In this document: positions 47,119 to 58,061 of the stretch, piece after piece
Layout of the letters: every line of letters begins with the position of its first letter
How positions within the stretch are numbered: the stretch's first letter is position 1
DNA from: Rugamonas apoptosis
Lineage (GTDB): Bacteria > Pseudomonadota > Gammaproteobacteria > Burkholderiales > Burkholderiaceae_D
Length of the DNA: 64,000 bases
Direction: 5' to 3'
NCBI RefSeq assembly: GCF_014042355.1
Contig: NZ_JACEZU010000002.1
Span: forward strand, 372,001-436,000
Notes under the pieces: generated by a model
The model's database searches: none
Told to the model about the DNA's origin: nothing
Seen by the model: the letters and a program-made list of their open reading frames with translations, nothing else
Position numbers and translations under genes: made by a program

Positions 47119-47898
47119 ATGCTGATCAAACGAAAATCCATCGAAAAAGAAGAATCCTCCCGTCCGGCCCGCAAGGTCAAGTACGCGCCCGTCACCTTGT
47201 CGGAGCAGGATGGCGTGCGCTATCTGCATTTCGGCACGGAATGGGTGCAAGGCGCCATGCGCATCCGCAAGCCGGACTGGCCGGAACTGGAATACGCCCA
47301 GCAGATGATGAGCTGGATGTTGTGGCAGGAGCAGCCGCGCGCCATCGCCCAACTGGGCCTGGGCACGGGCGCGCTCACTAAATATTGTTACAAGCAGTTT
47401 CCGGACGCCCAGGTGACGGCCGTGGAACTGAACCCGTCCGTGATCGCCATCTGCGCCTCCATGTTCAAGCTGCCGCCCAACGATGCCCGGCTGGCCGTGC
47501 TGGAAATGGACGCGCTCGACTTCGTGCACGATGAACAACGCCATGGCACACTCGACGCGCTGCAAGTGGACCTGTACGATGCCACCGCCAAGGGCCCGGT
47601 GCTCGACACGGCCGAGTTCTACCAGGCTTGCGGCGCCTGCCTCAACGAGGACGGCATCATGACCGTCAACCTGTTCGGCGACCACCCCAGCTACGCGCGC
47701 AACCTGAAGGCGATGAAATTCGCCTTTGCGCAAGTGGTTTGCCTGCCGCAGGTGCATGATGGTAACGTGGTCGCGATCGCCTTCAAGCGCGCGCGCCCCA
47801 TCGACCCGACGGCGCTGGCCGAGCGCGCGGCCCAGATCGTGGCCGCCACCAAGCTGCCGGCCAAATCGTGGGTCAAGGGCCTGGCGGCCGCGAAGTAA
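47119..47898 (+). CDS. Spermidine-synthase-like protein
   Basis: A 259-residue protein with a Rossmann SAM/aminopropyl-type fold. AIAQLGLGTGALTKYCYKQF is the nucleotide loop, VTAVELNPSVIAI the acidic second strand and DALQVDLYDA the catalytic-acid strand. It lacks the N-terminal substrate-gate residues of true SpeE and begins with a Lys-rich tail, so polyamine synthesis is not proven; a methyltransferase-like role is possible. It is followed after 49 bases by the GspE-type ATPase gene. Confidence 0.85.
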   Translation: MLIKRKSIEKEESSRPARKVKYAPVTLSEQDGVRYLHFGTEWVQGAMRIRKPDWPELEYAQQMMSWMLWQEQPRAIAQLGLGTGALTKYCYKQFPDAQVTAVELNPSVIAICASMFKLPPNDARLAVLEMDALDFVHDEQRHGTLDALQVDLYDATAKGPVLDTAEFYQACGACLNEDGIMTVNLFGDHPSYARNLKAMKFAFAQVVCLPQVHDGNVVAIAFKRARPIDPTALAERAAQIVAATKLPAKSWVKGLAAAK

Positions 47899-47947
47899 AA
47901 ACTGCATCCCGCGCGGCCCGCCGCGCTTTTTGAAAGTGGCCGTGACG

Positions 47948-49768
<1,821 letters not shown>

Positions 49769-49803
49769 GCGCGCCGCCCGTCTTATTGATCGAAGAAAAG
49801 CCT

Positions 49804-49831
49804 TTGCAGTTTGCCGCCAGCTGTATATAAT
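49804..49831 (+). promoter_or_regulatory. Promoter of tRNA-Lys
   Basis: A perfect -10 TATAAT (49826-49831) has TTGCAG (49804-49809) 16 bases upstream. The -10 ends 12 bases before the tRNA 5' end. Confidence 0.75.
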
Positions 49832-49843
49832 ACGGCCTCTTTC

Positions 49844-49919
49844 GGGTCGTTAGCTCAGCTGGTAGAGCAGCGGACTTTTAATCCGTTGGTCGCAGGTTCG
49901 AATCCCGCACGGCCTACCA
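49844..49919 (+). tRNA. tRNA-Lys (TTT)
   Basis: A 76-base cloverleaf with encoded CCA. The anticodon loop is CTTTTAA, giving UUU. The seven-base acceptor stem includes G-U and U-G pairs as in E. coli tRNA-Lys; the T-loop is GTTCGAATC. Confidence 0.98.
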
Positions 49920-49934
49920 CGAATGCATCAGGAA

Positions 49935-49966
49935 AGCCCACGAATTTCGGTTCGTGGGCTTTTTTG
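49935..49966 (+). terminator. Terminator of tRNA-Lys
   Basis: A perfect 10-bp stem (49935-49944 with 49951-49960), 6-base loop, followed by TTTTTG and more T. Confidence 0.9.
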
Positions 49967-50128
49967 TTTTTTGGCCGCAGTCGTAACCAAGCGCATGCGT
50001 GTGCGCCTGGCCTCATCGGAGCAGCGCTCCCGGCGTCGACCCCATGCGCGCGCTTTGGGAGTACACTGGCCCGCAAACGGTACGCTCTGTCCGCCTGTAC
50101 CGCCCTCCCTGCCACGGACCCGGCCGCC

Positions 50129-50911
50129 ATGACGACATGCTTGCGCCTGCTGTGTTTGCTGCTGCCGCTGCTGTGCGGCGCCTGGCCATACGGCATGGCC
50201 GGTGCCGTGACGCTGCGCGTGGCGGCCCAGGAGGGAACGGAACCGAAATTCATCGCCAGGGGCGGCGCCGTGGTGGGGCTGTGCGTGGATATCCTGCGCG
50301 CCATCGAAAAGCTGGAACCGGGCCTGAGCTTCACGGGCGACCAGCACTGGATGCCACTGGTGCGCGTGTACACGGAACTGGCCAGGGGCGCGCAGGACGC
50401 AGCCTGCGGCGTGCAGCGCACGGCCGACCGGGAACGCACATTCGTCTTCCTGGAGCCAGCCCTGTTCCCGCTGCATTACATGCTGATGGCGCGCGCCGAC
50501 GATCCCGTCGTGATCAACAACTGGGACGATGTGCGTCAACTGGGGCCCGATACGGTGGTGCTGGCCAACCGCGGCTTCGCCGCTGTGCAGATCCTGGAAG
50601 CGGTGGGGGGATTGAAGGTGGATGCGCGCTCGGCCAACCCGCTGATGAACCTGCAGAAGCTGATCGCGGGCCGGGGCCGGCTATTCCTGCACCGGACACC
50701 GGGGCTGCAAGCGTTCCTGCAGCGGGCCGGCGCAGCGGATAAAGTCAGGATCCTGCCTGTGGTGCTGGAGACCAGCGATATCTATCTGGTATTGGGCAAG
50801 CATGTGGACCGCGCCACGGCCGCCCGCGTGCAAGAAGCGCTGTCCCGGCTGGACAAGGCCGGTGAACTGGAACGCCTGCTGCACCGCTGGGATGGGCCCG
50901 TCACGCCGTGA
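50129..50911 (+). CDS. Periplasmic solute-binding protein, SBP family 3 like
   Basis: A 260-residue exported protein from the ATG at 50129 (MTTCLRLLCLLLPLL), signal peptide cleaved near GMAGA. The mature part has the polar-amino-acid-binding layout (TLRVAAQEGTEPKF, VGLCVDILRAIEKLEPG, ACGVQRTADRERTF). No permease or ATPase is adjacent, so it may act as a sensor or orphan receptor. The frame is open upstream over the tRNA and is not real there. Confidence 0.85.
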   Translation: MTTCLRLLCLLLPLLCGAWPYGMAGAVTLRVAAQEGTEPKFIARGGAVVGLCVDILRAIEKLEPGLSFTGDQHWMPLVRVYTELARGAQDAACGVQRTADRERTFVFLEPALFPLHYMLMARADDPVVINNWDDVRQLGPDTVVLANRGFAAVQILEAVGGLKVDARSANPLMNLQKLIAGRGRLFLHRTPGLQAFLQRAGAADKVRILPVVLETSDIYLVLGKHVDRATAARVQEALSRLDKAGELERLLHRWDGPVTP

Positions 50912-51015
50912 TCGCGGCCGTCGCGTCCCATCCGCACGAACGTGCTGAAACTTGATTGACAGCAACGCAAGATTTAGCCACTATCGGCGTTTGCCTGACT
51001 TTCAAGCGACACCCC

Positions 51016-53151
51016 ATGATGCCTTCCCGTTGCCGCCAGCCCGTGCTGGCCCTGCTGCTGGCCGCCGCCTTCGCCGCGCCAGCCGGCGCCGCCACAGCGG
51101 CCACCCCAGCCACCGCCACGCCTATCCCGCACACCATCACCCACGAAGACGTGTGGCTGATGAAGCGCGTGAGCGCCCCCGTCCCCAGCCCGGACGGCAA
51201 ATGGGCCGTGGTCTCCGTCACGGAGCCGGCCTACGACAGCAAGGAACAATGGTCGGACTTGTGGCTCAAGTCGCTCACGGACGACACGCCGGCCCGCCGC
51301 CTCACCTTCAGCAAGGGTGGCGAAGGCGGCGCCAGCTGGTCGCCCGACAGCCGCCAGCTGGTGTTCACGGCCAAGCGCGACGGCGACGACGCGACCCAGC
51401 TCTACCGGCTGGACGTGGCGGCCGGCGGCGAAGCGCAGCGCCTGACCACGCTCACGCTGGGCGCGCGCCTGCCCAAGTGGAGCCCGGACGGCAAGCAGTT
51501 GTTGTTCACCAGCGATATCTTCCCCGGCAACGCCAGCGAAGCGGACGTCAAGCAATCGGCCAAGGAACGCAAGGAGCGCAAGACCAGCGCGCGCGCCTAC
51601 GAATCCTTCCCGCCCCGCTATTTCGACCGCTGGCTGGACGACAAGCAAGTGCGCCTGTTCGTGATGGACGCCCAGCCCGGCGCCGTGGCGCGCGACCTGC
51701 TGGCCGGCAGCAAACTGGCCGCCCTGCCCGGCTTCGGCGGCGCCCAGGGTGACGACGGCCAGTCGCTCGACGCGCTGTGGACGCCGGACGGCAAGGCCAT
51801 CGTGTTCGCGGCCGCCACCAACCGCAACGAGGCGGCCAGCACGCCCACCATCACCCAGCTATACAGCGTGGCGCTGGCCGGCGGCGAGCCGCAAGCGCTC
51901 ACGGCCGACGAGCACAGCTACCATGCCATGCAGTTCGCGCCGGACGGCAAGACCCTGTTCAGCCTGACGGAAGCGGAAACCAAGGGCAAGGTGTACGACC
52001 TGACCCGACTGGCCAGCTTGCCGTGGCCCGTGGGCAAGGCGCAACCGGCCATCCTGACGGCCGGCCTGGACCGCTCCATCGCGCGCTACGCGCTGCCCGA
52101 CGGCGGCAAGCGCGTCTACTTCAGCTACGAGCACGCGGGCCTGGAACAGCTGCACTCGATGGCCTACGACGGCGGCGCCCTGCGCGACGAGCCGTCCGCC
52201 GCCACCGGTTCCATCAACGCGCTGCGGGCTGGCGGCAAGGCGCTGGTGGGCGTCTGGGAATCGTCCATCAACCCGCCGGAACTGGTGGCCTTCCACGGCG
52301 CCCAACCCAAGCGCCTGACGGACTTCAACACGGCGCGCGCTGCCGCCATCGACTGGCAGGCGCCCGAGCACTTCTGGTTCCAGGCCGCCGACGGGCGCCG
52401 CATCCACAACATGCTGATCAAGCCACCCGGCTTCGACCCGCACAAGAAATATCCGCTGTTCGCCGTCATCCACGGCGGCGCGGCCGCCATGTGGCGCGAC
52501 CAGTTCGTGCTGCGCTGGAACTACCACTTGCTGGCCCAGCCTGGCTACGTGGTGTTGCTGACTGACTACAAGGGCTCCACCGGCTACGGCGAGGAATTCG
52601 CGCGCGCCATCCAGTTCGATCCGCTCAAAGGCCCGGCCGATGAACTGAACCAGGCGGTCGATGCAGCCATCAAGCAATACGCCTTCATCGACGGCGACAA
52701 GCTGGCCGCCGGCGGCGCCAGCTATGGCGGCCACCTTGCCAACTGGTTGCAAGCGACCACCACGCGCTACAAGGCCATCGTCTCGCACGCGGGCGAAATG
52801 GACCTGGTGATGCAGTGGGGCACCAGCGACAGCATCCACAACCGCGAAACCAACAGCGGCGGCCCCGTATGGAGCGACTTGCCGGTGTGGCGCGAACAAA
52901 GCCCCGTCATGCAGGCCGGCAATCACGACAAGGGCACGGGCTTCCTCACGCCCATCCTCATTTCCGTGGGCGAGCTCGACTACCGCGTGCCGGCCAACAA
53001 CGCGCTGATGAACTTCGCCACCCAGCAGCGCCTGCACGTGCCGAGCAAGCTGCTGGTGTTCCCGGATGAGAACCACTGGATCCTGAAAGGCGAAAACAGC
53101 CGTTACTTCTACAACGAAGTGCACGGCTGGCTGGCCAAGTACCTGAAATAA
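51016..53151 (+). CDS. S9 prolyl-oligopeptidase-family peptidase
   Basis: A 711-residue secreted serine peptidase. Signal peptide at the start (MMPSRCRQPVLALLLAAAFA). An N-terminal beta-propeller (about 40-440, with SPDGK repeats) is followed by the alpha/beta hydrolase domain. The catalytic Ser is in GGASYGGH near 568, the Asp in GELDYRVPA near 654 and the His in PDENHWIL near 686. It resembles acylaminoacyl- or dipeptidyl-peptidase types. Two adjacent ATGs at 51016 and 51019 are possible starts. Confidence 0.93.
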   Translation: MMPSRCRQPVLALLLAAAFAAPAGAATAATPATATPIPHTITHEDVWLMKRVSAPVPSPDGKWAVVSVTEPAYDSKEQWSDLWLKSLTDDTPARRLTFSKGGEGGASWSPDSRQLVFTAKRDGDDATQLYRLDVAAGGEAQRLTTLTLGARLPKWSPDGKQLLFTSDIFPGNASEADVKQSAKERKERKTSARAYESFPPRYFDRWLDDKQVRLFVMDAQPGAVARDLLAGSKLAALPGFGGAQGDDGQSLDALWTPDGKAIVFAAATNRNEAASTPTITQLYSVALAGGEPQALTADEHSYHAMQFAPDGKTLFSLTEAETKGKVYDLTRLASLPWPVGKAQPAILTAGLDRSIARYALPDGGKRVYFSYEHAGLEQLHSMAYDGGALRDEPSAATGSINALRAGGKALVGVWESSINPPELVAFHGAQPKRLTDFNTARAAAIDWQAPEHFWFQAADGRRIHNMLIKPPGFDPHKKYPLFAVIHGGAAAMWRDQFVLRWNYHLLAQPGYVVLLTDYKGSTGYGEEFARAIQFDPLKGPADELNQAVDAAIKQYAFIDGDKLAAGGASYGGHLANWLQATTTRYKAIVSHAGEMDLVMQWGTSDSIHNRETNSGGPVWSDLPVWREQSPVMQAGNHDKGTGFLTPILISVGELDYRVPANNALMNFATQQRLHVPSKLLVFPDENHWILKGENSRYFYNEVHGWLAKYLK

Positions 53152-53229
53152 GCGCGGCGAAAACGTTATAAACGATTTACCGCAATATATTTACAACTAC
53201 ACATTTACAACAATAGGCTAGGAGACAAG

Positions 53230-53619
53230 ATGACGATTGCGAACTGGACGATTCTGGGCGCGTGCATGCTGCCGGTGCTGACCATGGGGTTGGCGAAGGC
53301 GGCATCGCTGACCCTGAAGGACCGCAAGGCCCGCTACGACAACAACCACCCGCGCGACTGGGAAAGCAGGCTGACGGGTTGGCAAGCGCGTGCCCACGCG
53401 GCGCACAACAACGGCTTCGAAGCGCTGCCGCTGTTTGTCGCCGCTGTCCTCCTGGCCCAGCAGGCGCACATTGATCAGGGCCGCATCGACATCCTGGCGC
53501 TGAGCTTTATCGGCATCCGCATCGCCTATGTGGCCGCGTATCTGGCCAACATCGGCACGTTGCGCAGCCTGATCTGGGGTGCTGGCGTGGCCACCAATGT
53601 CGCGCTGCTGATGGCCTGA
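53230..53619 (+). CDS. MAPEG-family membrane protein
   Basis: A 129-residue protein with four hydrophobic segments and the MAPEG signature around RAHAAHNNGFEALPLFVAAV. Family members are membrane glutathione transferases or related proteins; the bacterial role is generally unknown. AGGAGACAAG lies before the ATG. A separate unit after the S9 peptidase, with an AT-rich gap of 78 bases containing its promoter. Confidence 0.88.
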   Translation: MTIANWTILGACMLPVLTMGLAKAASLTLKDRKARYDNNHPRDWESRLTGWQARAHAAHNNGFEALPLFVAAVLLAQQAHIDQGRIDILALSFIGIRIAYVAAYLANIGTLRSLIWGAGVATNVALLMA

Positions 53620-53704
53620 TCCCAAGCCAGCGATCCCCCAAGAAATCGGCACAGACCCGGGCGGCCAACGACAGCCCGCCCGCGCCCACCTTGCCACCGC
53701 CGGC

Positions 53705-54457
53705 TTATTTGCGGTCAGGGTTCTTATCAACCCGCAGCGCGCTTTGCACCTGGGTCACCCCCTTCACATTGCGCGCCACTTCCACCGCCTTGTCCACTTC
53801 CGTCTGCGACGGCACGAAACCGCTCAGGCTGACCACGCCCTGGTTGGTTTCCACGTGCACATCCAGCGACTTCAGGTTCGGTTCCCTCAGCAGCTCAGCC
53901 TTGACCTTGGTGGTGATGACGGAATCGGCCACCGTGTTGCCCGCCATTTCGGACTTGGTCCGTGCCAGGCAGGAAGTCTTGGCGGCGCCCGTCATGGTGT
54001 TGCAGTCCTCACCCGTCTGCGCCACGTCGGCCGCATGCTTCTCGGCCTTGGCATCAGCGATGGCGGCCGTTTGCGCCGATTTGGCCGTGTTCAGGCAGCT
54101 GCGCTTTTCCGTGCCGGTCATGTCGGCGCACTTGGCCTTGGCCAGGTCGTATTCCGCGTCGGCCACGGCGATTTCCGCCTTGCGCACCGAGCTCTTATCG
54201 TTCTTGTACTGCACCACGGCATCGGACTCCGTATGGGCCCGCGCCGCCTTGGCCTGCTGCACGCAAACATCCTTGGCATTGCCCGACTGTTCGTCGCACT
54301 GCGCCCTGGCCGTCTTGTAGTCGCGGGCCGCCTTGTCCATCATCTGCTTGTAGGCCACGGTATCCATGTGGGGCGTGGCGGCGGCGGGAGTGGCCGGCTG
54401 GGCGGCGAAACTAGCGCTGGCGAAGCCCGCCAGCATGATGAAGAGAAGCTTGTTCAT
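53705..54457 (-). CDS. BON-domain envelope protein with three Cys-pair repeats
   Basis: A 250-residue protein from the ATG at 54457 (MNKLLFIMLAGFASASFAAQ), with a signal peptide. The middle is a charged, helical Ala/Lys/Asp-rich region. It carries three repeats of C-x10-C: Cys 54/65, 110/121 and 152/163, each with a Gly-x-x-Lys between. A BON domain (about 178-243, VHVETNQGVVSLSGFVP) ends the protein. BON domains bind membranes or cell-envelope partners. The repeats look built for disulfides in the periplasm. Role unknown. Confidence 0.85.
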   Translation of the reverse strand: MNKLLFIMLAGFASASFAAQPATPAAATPHMDTVAYKQMMDKAARDYKTARAQCDEQSGNAKDVCVQQAKAARAHTESDAVVQYKNDKSSVRKAEIAVADAEYDLAKAKCADMTGTEKRSCLNTAKSAQTAAIADAKAEKHAADVAQTGEDCNTMTGAAKTSCLARTKSEMAGNTVADSVITTKVKAELLREPNLKSLDVHVETNQGVVSLSGFVPSQTEVDKAVEVARNVKGVTQVQSALRVDKNPDRK

Positions 54458-54586
54458 GGTGTGTTCCTTATCAATGGTTGACAGGCTGATTAAATCCTCG
54501 CGCCAGCCACAACTCTGTGCGAGAACGAACACAATCCGGGAATTCAGGGCAAATTGGCTACGGAACAGCGCGCCGTTTGTGGTGGA

Positions 54587-55270
54587 TCAATCGCTACTGA
54601 ACAAACCTTTGCTCCACAGCATGGACACTTGCTCGAACAGGGGGGAGGAAGAGGAAAACACGGCGCGATCGGCCGCCAGTTGCAGCCAGGCCGTCGTGTC
54701 GTGCGAACCGCCGGCCGCCGGCTGGCGCACCTGGCGCATCCAGCGGTACACCTGCGTGTATTGGGCCGGATGGCGGCGCGCCGTCCAGGACAGGGCCAGC
54801 AGGTCGGCATAGCCTTCCTCGCGCTGGGTGGCGCGCTGGATACGGGCTTGTTCCAGCAGGTCGGCCGAGCTGGCGCGCTGCTGGCCCGCTTCGACGAAAC
54901 CGGCCGGCAGCATATGCCACTGGTGGTGCACATAGCGCCAGCAGTGGCCGATCTCATGCGCCGTCATGGCTTCGATCAGGATCGCGCGCTGGGCTTCCGG
55001 TACACCGTCGAGCACGCTTTCGGCGGCGGGATTGCCGCGCATGGACAGCACCAGCTTGCAGCGGCCATCCTCGAAGCCGAGCGCCAGCGGCACATCGTTC
55101 GGCCCGGCCTGCGGCTGTACCGTGATATCGAGCGGCAAACCCAGCTCCTGCCTGGCGTAGTTGAGCGCGGGCAGGCCGGCCGTGAGCCAGCGCGTTTCCA
55201 GCTCGGTCAGCTGGGCCGCGCCCGCCAGGGCTGGCAACAATAGCAACAGGGATAAGGGGGTCTTGGACAT
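54587..55270 (-). CDS. Putative periplasmic zinc metallopeptidase
   Basis: A 227-residue protein with a signal peptide (MSKTPLSLLLLLPALAGAAQ). HEIGH at 105-109 in AMTAHEIGHCW is a zincin motif. A likely third ligand or support lies in the EEGYADLLAL segment (151-160). No specific family was recognised. Lower-confidence reading: a small gluzincin acting in the periplasm. It is next to an M49-like hydrolase and not far from an S9 peptidase. Confidence 0.7.
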   Translation of the reverse strand: MSKTPLSLLLLLPALAGAAQLTELETRWLTAGLPALNYARQELGLPLDITVQPQAGPNDVPLALGFEDGRCKLVLSMRGNPAAESVLDGVPEAQRAILIEAMTAHEIGHCWRYVHHQWHMLPAGFVEAGQQRASSADLLEQARIQRATQREEGYADLLALSWTARRHPAQYTQVYRWMRQVRQPAAGGSHDTTAWLQLAADRAVFSSSSPLFEQVSMLWSKGLFSSD

Positions 55271-55333
55271 GGCTGGATTCCTGTGTTGGACTCTAGCATG
55301 TCAGGCGCGCAAAAATTTGCCTTGCGGAAGGTT

Positions 55334-55351
55334 TTTTTCTACGTAGAAAAA
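55334..55351. repeat. Perfect 18-bp palindrome
   Basis: TTTTTCTACGTAGAAAAA is fully self-complementary, 64-81 bases upstream of the minus-strand zincin gene start. It may be an operator or part of its promoter region. A separate 9-bp hairpin (55378-55386 with 55396-55404), without T-run, lies just after the M49-like gene. Confidence 0.45.
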
Positions 55352-55426
55352 GTGGAATGATTGAATGTCAGGCCAAGGCGTACCGGCCGCCAGGACCGGT
55401 ACGCTTGCACACCTGACCAGATCAGC

Positions 55427-57127
55427 TTACTTGGCCAGCAAGGCGTGCGCCGTCGTGAACGACGGACGGATATCGTTCGGCACAGCCTTCATCTTGTCGA
55501 GCGCCTTTTGCACGTCGGGACGGATGACGACGTACTTGGTCATCATGGCCTGGGCGCGCGCATAGTCGCCCGTCGCTTCGATGGTGAGGAACTCGCGGTC
55601 AAGGTTGACCACCGCCTGTTTGATCTTCTTGAAGTCCACCGCGAACGTGCCGTCGCCATGCGACACGAAGCCGCCCTGGTCGAGCAGGTAGTTGATCTGG
55701 ATCGCCATGCCGCGCGCGTGCGAATCCGTCAAACCGAAGTGCAGCGTGCGGAAGCCGGACGCGAGGAAGGTGGTGTACAGCTTGCGCTCAGCCGCCTCGC
55801 CCTGCCCCAGCGCACCGGCCAGTTGGCCCTTGTCCATCATGTAGGCCAGCGCGTACAGGCCGGTGATGTCGGCCTTCGCTTCCTCGATGGTGGAATAGGC
55901 TTCCTTCAAATCCTGGCGCGGCGTGGAGGCGGCGCCGTTGGCGTGCGTGATGTGCGGACCCAGGCCGTGCGTGATCTCATGGGCCAGGATGTGGGTGAAG
56001 AAAGAATCGAAATCCACGTCCTTCTGGTCGGCCCGTTTCAGCACCAGCTTCGAGATCGGCGTCAGCGTGGACTTGAATTTCGCCTGCTGCACATTCTTCA
56101 GCATCACGCGCTTGGAACCGCGCTGGCTGATGATGCGCTCATCGTTGGGCAAGTTGTAGGCGGCCGTCTGCACGCCCATGTTGCCGTCGCCGGCACCATA
56201 CACCTGGTTCACCACCACCATCGGCGCCAGCGCGCCCACCTTGGGGTTGCGGTATTGCGCGTCCAGCGGCAGATTGTCTTCCAGCTCCTGCATGTGCTTG
56301 GCGAAGAAGTTCAGCTTCTGGGTTTCCTTCTGGTCGCGGATATTCACGTAGGCTTCAAACGCGGCCTTGTAGCCAAACAGCTCGTCGTTGTAGGTTTCGT
56401 ATGGTCCGATGGTCACGTCCACCGGCGAATCGAGGTCCATCCACGCGAAGTCGGAGGCCAGGTAATCGTTGGACAGCAGCGCTTCCGCGCGCAGGCCGAG
56501 GAATTTTTTCAGCGATGCGTTGTCGGTGGCGTCGGCCGCCTCCTTCAGCAGCGTGGCCAGGCGGGTCAGCTCCGGCTTGTATTCCTCGGCGTAGGTGACG
56601 GTCTTGAACTGGCCGCCCTCGCCCTGGCGGATCACGGTATAGAACCATTGCGCCTGTTCCTTGTCGGCCGCCGGTAGTCCGTTAATCCACGTCTCCAGCG
56701 CCTGTTTGCTGGCGCCGGCCGGATAAAAATTGGCCGCCGCCGGCTTGGTGGCGGGGATGGCGATACCCGCCACCTGCTCGGGCAGGAAAGAGGCGTTGCC
56801 GTCGATGATGGACCACGGGCCCTTGTTGAGCCAGAAGTAGTTCAGGCGCGCCTTGCCCAGCGGCGTGGTGTCCTTTTGCAGCGCGGCCCACAGCGCCTCG
56901 TTGGACGCCCAGCGCTGGCGCAGTTGCAGCACGTCGACCAGCTTGGCCGCTTCGACCAGTTTGGCGATGGCCTTACGGTCGCCGGCCGACAGCTTGGAGG
57001 TATCGGCCTTCAGTTCGACCGGTGCGAAACGGGCCGTCATTTTATTGAGTTCAGTGACGTTGGCCGGCGCGGCGGATACAGCCGATGCGGCAATCGCCAG
57101 TACCACAGGAAGCAGGATGGTTTTCAT
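55427..57127 (-). CDS. M49-like zinc hydrolase (dipeptidyl-peptidase III related)
   Basis: A 566-residue exported protein, signal peptide MKTILLPVVLAIAASAVSAA. It is similar in layout to DPP III-type Zn hydrolases of bacteria. The metal motif is HEITHGLGPH at about 382-391, whereas classical M49 has HExxGH; the second ligand region EEAKAD lies at about 414-419. It is expected to remove dipeptides from peptides in the periplasm. Function is inferred from family similarity. Confidence 0.8.
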   Translation of the reverse strand: MKTILLPVVLAIAASAVSAAPANVTELNKMTARFAPVELKADTSKLSAGDRKAIAKLVEAAKLVDVLQLRQRWASNEALWAALQKDTTPLGKARLNYFWLNKGPWSIIDGNASFLPEQVAGIAIPATKPAAANFYPAGASKQALETWINGLPAADKEQAQWFYTVIRQGEGGQFKTVTYAEEYKPELTRLATLLKEAADATDNASLKKFLGLRAEALLSNDYLASDFAWMDLDSPVDVTIGPYETYNDELFGYKAAFEAYVNIRDQKETQKLNFFAKHMQELEDNLPLDAQYRNPKVGALAPMVVVNQVYGAGDGNMGVQTAAYNLPNDERIISQRGSKRVMLKNVQQAKFKSTLTPISKLVLKRADQKDVDFDSFFTHILAHEITHGLGPHITHANGAASTPRQDLKEAYSTIEEAKADITGLYALAYMMDKGQLAGALGQGEAAERKLYTTFLASGFRTLHFGLTDSHARGMAIQINYLLDQGGFVSHGDGTFAVDFKKIKQAVVNLDREFLTIEATGDYARAQAMMTKYVVIRPDVQKALDKMKAVPNDIRPSFTTAHALLAK

Positions 57128-57210
57128 GTGACCTTTGCGGAGGGATGGATAGCCGCGTATTGTAATCCGTCCCTCCGCGGTTTTGCCGCGGCTTTTTTAC
57201 GCCGCCCCGC

Positions 57211-57813
57211 TTACCAGACGCGATACTCCTGTCCCGTCTCGGCGCCGTCCACGCTGCGCGCGTAAGCCAGCGCCACGCGGCTGGCCTTGACCGGCTCGAA
57301 GCCGATGAAGAACGGGCCATACACCGGCATCGACTCCTCCAGCACGCTCGGGCTGACGAGATTGATGCGCAACCCGCGCGGCAAGTCGACGGCGGCGCCG
57401 CGCACGAAGCCCGCCAGCGCGCAATTGACGGCGGCCGCGCTGCTGGCGTGGCGGATCAGGGGCCGGTCGCCGATGATGCCGCTGGTGAGCGTGATGGAAC
57501 CGCCGTCATTCAGATAGTGCTGGGCCACCATGGCCACGTTGACCTGCCCCATCAACTTGCTGTCCAGGCCCACGCGGAATTCCTCGGGCGTGATATCGGC
57601 GAATGGCACCAGCCGCAGCGCCCCGGCCGCCACCACCACGGCGTCGACCTTGCCGACCTGCACGAACAGTGCGCGTACCCGGGCGATGTCGGCGATGTCA
57701 GCCTGGTATTGGCCGCTGCTGGCGCCCACGGTGATGATGTCGTGGCGCTGGCCCAGTTGTTCCACCACAGCCTTGCCGATGGTGCCGGCGGCACCGATAA
57801 CGATGACTTTCAT
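57211..57813 (-). CDS. Atypical short-chain dehydrogenase
   Basis: A 200-residue Rossmann protein from the ATG at 57813 (MKVIVIGAAGTIGKAVVEQL). The NAD(P) loop GAAGTIG is present and the Ser is in TLTSGIIGD. The usual YxxxK catalytic pair is missing: the segment reads RHASSAAAVNCALAG, with no Tyr and Asn instead of Lys. It belongs to a known subgroup of short SDRs with incomplete active sites. Substrate unknown. Confidence 0.82.
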   Translation of the reverse strand: MKVIVIGAAGTIGKAVVEQLGQRHDIITVGASSGQYQADIADIARVRALFVQVGKVDAVVVAAGALRLVPFADITPEEFRVGLDSKLMGQVNVAMVAQHYLNDGGSITLTSGIIGDRPLIRHASSAAAVNCALAGFVRGAAVDLPRGLRINLVSPSVLEESMPVYGPFFIGFEPVKASRVALAYARSVDGAETGQEYRVW

Positions 57814-58061
57814 GGTCTTGCTCCTGTCTGAGTGAGTGAGAACCGAGAGTTTGACCACGAACCGTTAATAGAGAAATACACCAATACTTACCTCATCCGA
57901 AATAAAAAGTTAGGGATGAAAATTGGCGAATGGGGACCACATCGCCGCAGCGGTGTGCAAGAGTCAGATAACGCATCGGGCCAGCGGCACGTTTGCCGCT
58001 GGCCTCTTCCGCGTTGGGGGGGAGGAATGTGAACGGAGCGGGCACGCCGCTCCGCCGCCGC

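Noticed and set aside
57832..58032. Plus-strand 66-residue open frame in the SDR/efflux gap
   Set aside because: No ribosome site and unremarkable composition; treated as non-coding.
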